Shown piece by piece: positions 60,794-64,000 of a stretch of DNA of 64,000 bases (position 1 is the stretch's first letter; each line of letters starts with the position of its first letter). The stretch lies in contig CAKSQO010000007.1 in assembly GCA_934486615.1 (NCBI GenBank), forward strand, positions 1 to 64,000. Direction: 5' to 3'. The notes below the pieces were generated by a model. That model saw only the letters and a program-made list of their open reading frames with translations. It was not told the DNA's origin and ran no database searches. The DNA is from an uncultured Eubacteriales bacterium (GTDB taxonomy: Bacteria; Bacillota; Clostridia; Oscillospirales; Acutalibacteraceae). Position numbers and translations under genes: made by a program.

Positions 60794-60849
60794 AAATGCC
60801 ACCCCTTATTTTATCGCCGCGCGGATTTGCGCGACTTTATTCATTCGCA

Positions 60850-60912
60850 CTACGCGCGCCTGCCTTTCCAAACAAGCACATAATAGTACACTCGGAACAC
60901 CAAAATCAGCAA
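60850..60912 (-). pseudogene. 3' remnant of a family-A gene (A4)
   Basis: The minus strand reads LLILVFRVYYYVLV then WKGRRA-stop, matching the end of family A (LLILAFRVYYYVLARR). It lies between the array promoter and the intact C gene, again giving the order A then C. Confidence 0.8.
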
Positions 60913-60932
60913 AGCGTGATTGATTTATTCAC

Positions 60933-60961
60933 ATTATAACACACCTGCGAAAAATATTCAA
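60933..60961 (-). promoter_or_regulatory. Promoter of the four-TM gene array
   Basis: TTGAAT (60956-60961), 17-bp spacer, TATAAT (60933-60938) on the minus strand. Confidence 0.75.
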
Positions 60962-61008
60962 GTTCTTCGTGAGGGCAGTCGTAGCTGCGCGGGTTTTTGC
61001 CCTTTTCG

Positions 61009-61037
61009 TTGAAAAGCGGGAGAAAATGTGGTAAAAT
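61009..61037 (+). promoter_or_regulatory. Promoter of the DUF6472-ligA transcript
   Basis: TTGAAA (61009-61014), 17-bp spacer, TAAAAT (61032-61037). Confidence 0.65.
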
Positions 61038-61069
61038 AAATTAAAATACTTTTTTCGGAGGCGATCGCT

Positions 61070-61246
61070 TTGGCCGACAACTGCGAAAGCTGCGTAAACT
61101 ATGACTACAACTACGAGGACGACTGCTACGAATGTCTGATGCAGCTTGACGAGGACGAAATGCTGCAATTCCTTTCGGGCAGCTTTGCAAACTGCCCATA
61201 TTACAGGCTTTACGACGAATACAAGGTCGTCAGAAAGCAGAACTGA
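61070..61246 (+). CDS. DUF6472-like Cys-rich small protein (58 aa, TTG start)
   Basis: GGAGG lies eight bases before a TTG at 61070. The 58-residue product starts MADNCESCVNY and has CYECLMQLDEDEMLQFLSG, FANCPYYRLYDEYK and VVRKQN. The Cys pattern (CxxC, CxxC, C) and the LDEDEM...CPYY...DEYKxVRKQN layout match DUF6472 as I recall it. It may bind zinc; the function is unknown. It lies 15 bp before ligA, so the two are co-transcribed. Confidence 0.8.
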   Translation: MADNCESCVNYDYNYEDDCYECLMQLDEDEMLQFLSGSFANCPYYRLYDEYKVVRKQN

Positions 61247-61261
61247 TACGGAGGTTTTTCT

Positions 61262-63238
61262 ATGAAAGCAGCCGACAAGGCGCGCTACGAGGAGCTTTGC
61301 CGCCGCGCGGAGGAGCTTAACCGCAAATACTACGTCGACGACGACCCCGAGGTGTCGGACTACGAATATGATATGCTCATGCTTGAAATAAAGCACTTGG
61401 AGCACGAAAATCCCGAGCTTGTCACGCCGTCCTCACCGACGCAGCACGTCGGAGGAGTGGCGCTGAACACGTTCGCAAGCGTTGAGCACCTGGTGAAGAT
61501 GGAGAGCCTGCAGGACGTGTTCGGCATCGACGAGCTGTACGCCTTTGACGAGCGCGTGCGCGCGGCGGTGGGCGAGGTCAGCTACTCGGTCGAGCCGAAA
61601 ATCGACGGGTTAAGCGTGTCGCTCGAATACGAGAACGGCGTGCTCGTGCGCGGCTCGACCCGCGGCGACGGCGTGGTCGGCGAGGACGTGACCGCCAACC
61701 TGATGACCGTCAGAAGCATTCCGAAAAAGCTGAAGCAGCCGCTCGCCGAGCTTGAGGTGCGCGGCGAGGTCTATATGCCGCATTCAAGCTTTGAGCAGCT
61801 TATACAGCGGCAGCTTGAAGCGGGCGGCAAGCTGCCGAAAAACCCGCGCAACGCGGCGGCGGGCTCGCTCAGGCAGAAAAACCCGCGCATCGCGGCCGAG
61901 CGCGGGCTTGACATCTTCATTTTCAACGTCCAGCGCGTTCAGGGCAAGGAGTTTGACTCGCACGTCGAATCGCTCGACTTTCTGCGCGCGCTCGGGCTTA
62001 AAACGCTGCCGTTTTATAAGCGCTGCTCCGACATCGACGAGGCGGTCGCGGAGGTCAGGCGCATAGGCGAGACGCGCGGTGAGCTTGACTTTGACATCGA
62101 CGGCGCGGTCATAAAGGTCGACTCGCTTGCCGCACGCGCGGAGCTCGGCAGCACGGCTAAATATCCCAAGTGGGCGGTGGCGTTCAAGTACCCGCCCGAG
62201 GAGAAGCCGACGCGTCTTATCGACATTGAAGTAAGCGTCGGGCGCACTGGCGCGGTCACTCCGACGGCCGTGTTCGAGCCCGTGCAGCTTGCGGGGACGA
62301 CCGTCTCGCGCGCGGTGCTGCATAATCAGGATTTCATCGACCGGCTCGGCGTAGGCATCGGCGACACCGTCGTTGTGCGCAAGGCGGGCGAGATTATCCC
62401 CGAAATAATCGGCGTCAGCGAGCACAAAGCCGCTCACGTTTTCAAGCTGCCCGAAGCCTGCCCGTCGTGCGGTGCGCGCCTCGTGCGCGAAGCCGACGAA
62501 GCGGTGCTCAGGTGCTTAAACTCCTCCTGTCCCGCGCAGCTTAGGCGCAACCTTATTCACTTTGCCTCGCGCGACGCGATGGACATCGACGGTCTGGGCG
62601 AAGCGATAATATCTCAGCTGACCGACGCTAAGCTGCTGCACTCGGTGGCCGACATCTATCGCTTGAAGGAGGAGGACGTCGCCGCCCTCGAGCGCAGCGG
62701 AGAAAAGACGGCGAAGAATCTCATCGCCGCCATCGAAAAGTCAAAGTCTAACGAGCTGTGGCGGCTCATCTTCGGCCTCGGCATACGCCTTATCGGTGCG
62801 AAAGCAGCCAAGCTGCTTGAGGACTCGTTCTCATCGCTCGACGAGATTGCAGCCGCTCCTGCAGAGCAGCTCGCGGCCATCGACGGCTTCGGCGAGGTTA
62901 TGGCGGAAAGCGCTCGCGACTGGTTCGATCTGCCGCAGTCGCAGGCGCTCATAGCGGAGCTTAAAGCGCTCGGGCTTAATATGCACAGCGCCGAAAAATC
63001 GGGCGGCGACCGCCTTGCGGGGCTGACGTTCGTGCTGACGGGCACGCTGCCTACCATGTCGCGCACGCAGGCGAGCGAGCTTATCGAGCAAAACGGCGGC
63101 AAAACGTCATCGAGCGTGTCGAAAAAGACGAGCTTCGTCCTTGCGGGCGAGGACGCGGGCAGCAAGCTGACAAAGGCGCAGTCGCTCGGCGTTCCCGTCA
63201 TAAGCGAGAGCGAGCTGCTGCAAATGCTCGGCGAATAA
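61262..63238 (+). CDS. ligA: NAD-dependent DNA ligase
   Basis: The 658-residue protein has a domain Ia NAD-binding start (RKYYVDDDPEVSDYEYD), the adenylation motif VEPKIDGLSV with catalytic Lys (about 112), and an OB fold. The zinc finger is CPSCG...CLNSSCPAQL, followed by helix-hairpin-helix repeats (DIDGLGEAI, GLGIRLIGAKAAKLL) and a C-terminal BRCT domain (LAGLTFVLTGTLP). It seals nicks in replication and repair. The RBS GGAGG lies seven bases before the ATG. Confidence 0.98.
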   Translation: MKAADKARYEELCRRAEELNRKYYVDDDPEVSDYEYDMLMLEIKHLEHENPELVTPSSPTQHVGGVALNTFASVEHLVKMESLQDVFGIDELYAFDERVRAAVGEVSYSVEPKIDGLSVSLEYENGVLVRGSTRGDGVVGEDVTANLMTVRSIPKKLKQPLAELEVRGEVYMPHSSFEQLIQRQLEAGGKLPKNPRNAAAGSLRQKNPRIAAERGLDIFIFNVQRVQGKEFDSHVESLDFLRALGLKTLPFYKRCSDIDEAVAEVRRIGETRGELDFDIDGAVIKVDSLAARAELGSTAKYPKWAVAFKYPPEEKPTRLIDIEVSVGRTGAVTPTAVFEPVQLAGTTVSRAVLHNQDFIDRLGVGIGDTVVVRKAGEIIPEIIGVSEHKAAHVFKLPEACPSCGARLVREADEAVLRCLNSSCPAQLRRNLIHFASRDAMDIDGLGEAIISQLTDAKLLHSVADIYRLKEEDVAALERSGEKTAKNLIAAIEKSKSNELWRLIFGLGIRLIGAKAAKLLEDSFSSLDEIAAAPAEQLAAIDGFGEVMAESARDWFDLPQSQALIAELKALGLNMHSAEKSGGDRLAGLTFVLTGTLPTMSRTQASELIEQNGGKTSSSVSKKTSFVLAGEDAGSKLTKAQSLGVPVISESELLQMLGE

Positions 63239-63338
63239 GTATTTTTTCGTCACAGGCTGTACTTTTCATATAATGTATGGTAGTATCTGTTCAGAAGCGG
63301 CTCTTAAAGCCGCAAAACATATTCGGAGGGAAAGCAAA

Positions 63339-63890
63339 ATGTTACCTTATATCATTGCAGGCGTCATCATCGTCCTTATCATTCTGTGGCTCATCTCGAC
63401 CCAGCGCAGGCTGACCGTGCTTGATGAGAACATCAACAACGCCATGAGCCAGATCGGCGTTCAGCAGCAGAGCCGCTTTGACGCGCTGACCGCGCTGCTT
63501 GAGCTGACCAAGGGCTACGCCGCGCACGAGAGCCAAACTCTCGCCGACGTTATCCGCGCCCGCCGCAGCGTTATCACCGCCTCCTCCACCGCCGGCGAGG
63601 CCGACGCGCAGGAGAACCTCATCACCGAGGCTATGGGCAAAATCAACGCCATCGCCGAGCAGTATCCCGACCTCAAGGCGAACCAGAACTACATCAAAAC
63701 GATGGATTCGGTCAACAGCTACGAATCGAGCGTCAGATCGAGCCGCCTTATCTACAACGACAGCGTGACCAAGCTCAATCGCGCCGTGCGTATGTTCCCC
63801 GCGAGCATCGTTGCGGGTATGTTCGGCTTTAAGCAGCGCGACTACCTCGCGACCGACAGCAAAAAGGCCGATATGCCGAGCATGAAATAA
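63339..63890 (+). CDS. LemA family protein
   Basis: The start at 63339 (MLPYIIAGVIIVLII) follows GGAGGG; an earlier ATG at 63273 has no RBS. The 183-residue protein has one N-terminal membrane helix (about 3-22) and then the LemA coiled domain: NINNAMSQIGVQQQSRFDAL, LTKGYAAHESQTLADVI, YPDLKANQNYIKTMD and RSSRLIYNDSVTKLNR, with the final MFPASIVAGMFGF. LemA proteins are membrane-anchored and of uncertain role. The gene is followed one base later by a DUF2207-like gene, a known pairing. Confidence 0.94.
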   Translation: MLPYIIAGVIIVLIILWLISTQRRLTVLDENINNAMSQIGVQQQSRFDALTALLELTKGYAAHESQTLADVIRARRSVITASSTAGEADAQENLITEAMGKINAIAEQYPDLKANQNYIKTMDSVNSYESSVRSSRLIYNDSVTKLNRAVRMFPASIVAGMFGFKQRDYLATDSKKADMPSMK

Positions 63891-63891
63891 G

Positions 63892-64000
63892 ATGAAAAGG
63901 ATAATTTCCTTTGCCGCCGTTTTCTTCGTCTGTGTCTCCCTGTTCGCAGTTTCGGCTGCGGCCGACAACCGTATTTCGACCATCGACGTTGACGTTAAGC
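63892..64000 (+). CDS. DUF2207-like exported membrane protein (N-terminal part)
   Basis: The open frame runs to the window end and gives 36 residues. A signal peptide (MKRIISFAAVFFVCVSLFAV and SAAA) is followed by DNRISTIDVDVK, which fits the start of DUF2207 proteins. These commonly follow lemA. The call rests mostly on context and the signal sequence because the gene is cut off. Confidence 0.6.
   Translation, partial: MKRIISFAAVFFVCVSLFAVSAAADNRISTIDVDVK

Overview
The window looks like a chromosomal segment of a GC-rich anaerobic Clostridia bacterium (Bacillota), probably an Oscillospirales/Ruminococcaceae-type gut commensal. The evidence is Gram-positive sigma-A style promoters with 17-bp spacers, purine-rich RBSs, GlgC/GlgD paired glycogen synthesis, rubrerythrin, YajC/RqcH/GdpP/RNase J, an ECF transporter S component, and small proteins resembling DUF6809 and DUF6472. 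No rRNA, CRISPR array or complete insertion sequence was seen; one tRNA gene is present.

Left edge (1-3300): a partial methyltransferase, an autoregulated TetR gene, a frameshifted DUF6809-like gene, tRNA-Ser(CGA) with a half-length copy beside it, and an AT-rich PepSY lipoprotein gene between two 117-bp direct repeats. Core block (3200-21450), nearly all on the minus strand: ECF-S/coaX, rpsF-ssb-rpsR, yajC, then a long run rnj-gdpP-rplI-dnaB-tilS-hpt-ftsH-DUF1858-trmK-nif3-rqcH. Plus-strand genes follow (a 51-aa protein, comM, a GH36 alpha-galactosidase, a lipoprotein). Next come AbrB, an unusual catalytically degenerate P-type-ATPase-like protein with a long Ala/Pro-rich N-terminus, rlmB, a GT-C glycosyltransferase, a sigma-like pair, cyclophilin, an ABC-2 exporter, two MATE pumps (the second with a MarR regulator), a 3-hydroxyacyl-CoA dehydrogenase, a LiaF-like protein, a cyclic-di-GMP-I riboswitch upstream of an unknown gene, rubrerythrin, a PAS protein, an O-antigen-ligase-like protein, an NCS2 purine permease, the glgB-glgC-glgD-glgA operon and TspO.

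The most interesting region is 54870-60960. A DUF1906 protein and a two-part secreted-effector-like protein (GC-rich N-terminal domain, Gly/Cys linker, AT-rich C-terminal domain) are followed 18 bp later by a four-TM protein. Further along lies an array of related four-TM genes (families A, B, C). In front of two family-A copies sit the last ~12-15 codons of the effector, stranded without the rest of the gene, and truncated 3' ends of C and A genes lie between. The cyclic order is effector tip, A, C, B, tip, A, C, B. Within a family the copies are nearly identical except for an extracytoplasmic loop. This is what an orphan toxin-immunity array would look like. The function is inferred; the remnants and their order are read directly from the sequence.

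A second genome-level oddity is a set of GC-rich intergenic minisatellites with unrelated units (about 23, 43, 9, 16 and 30 bp) placed between ordinary genes. The right edge holds a DUF6472-like protein, ligA, lemA and the start of a DUF2207-like gene.
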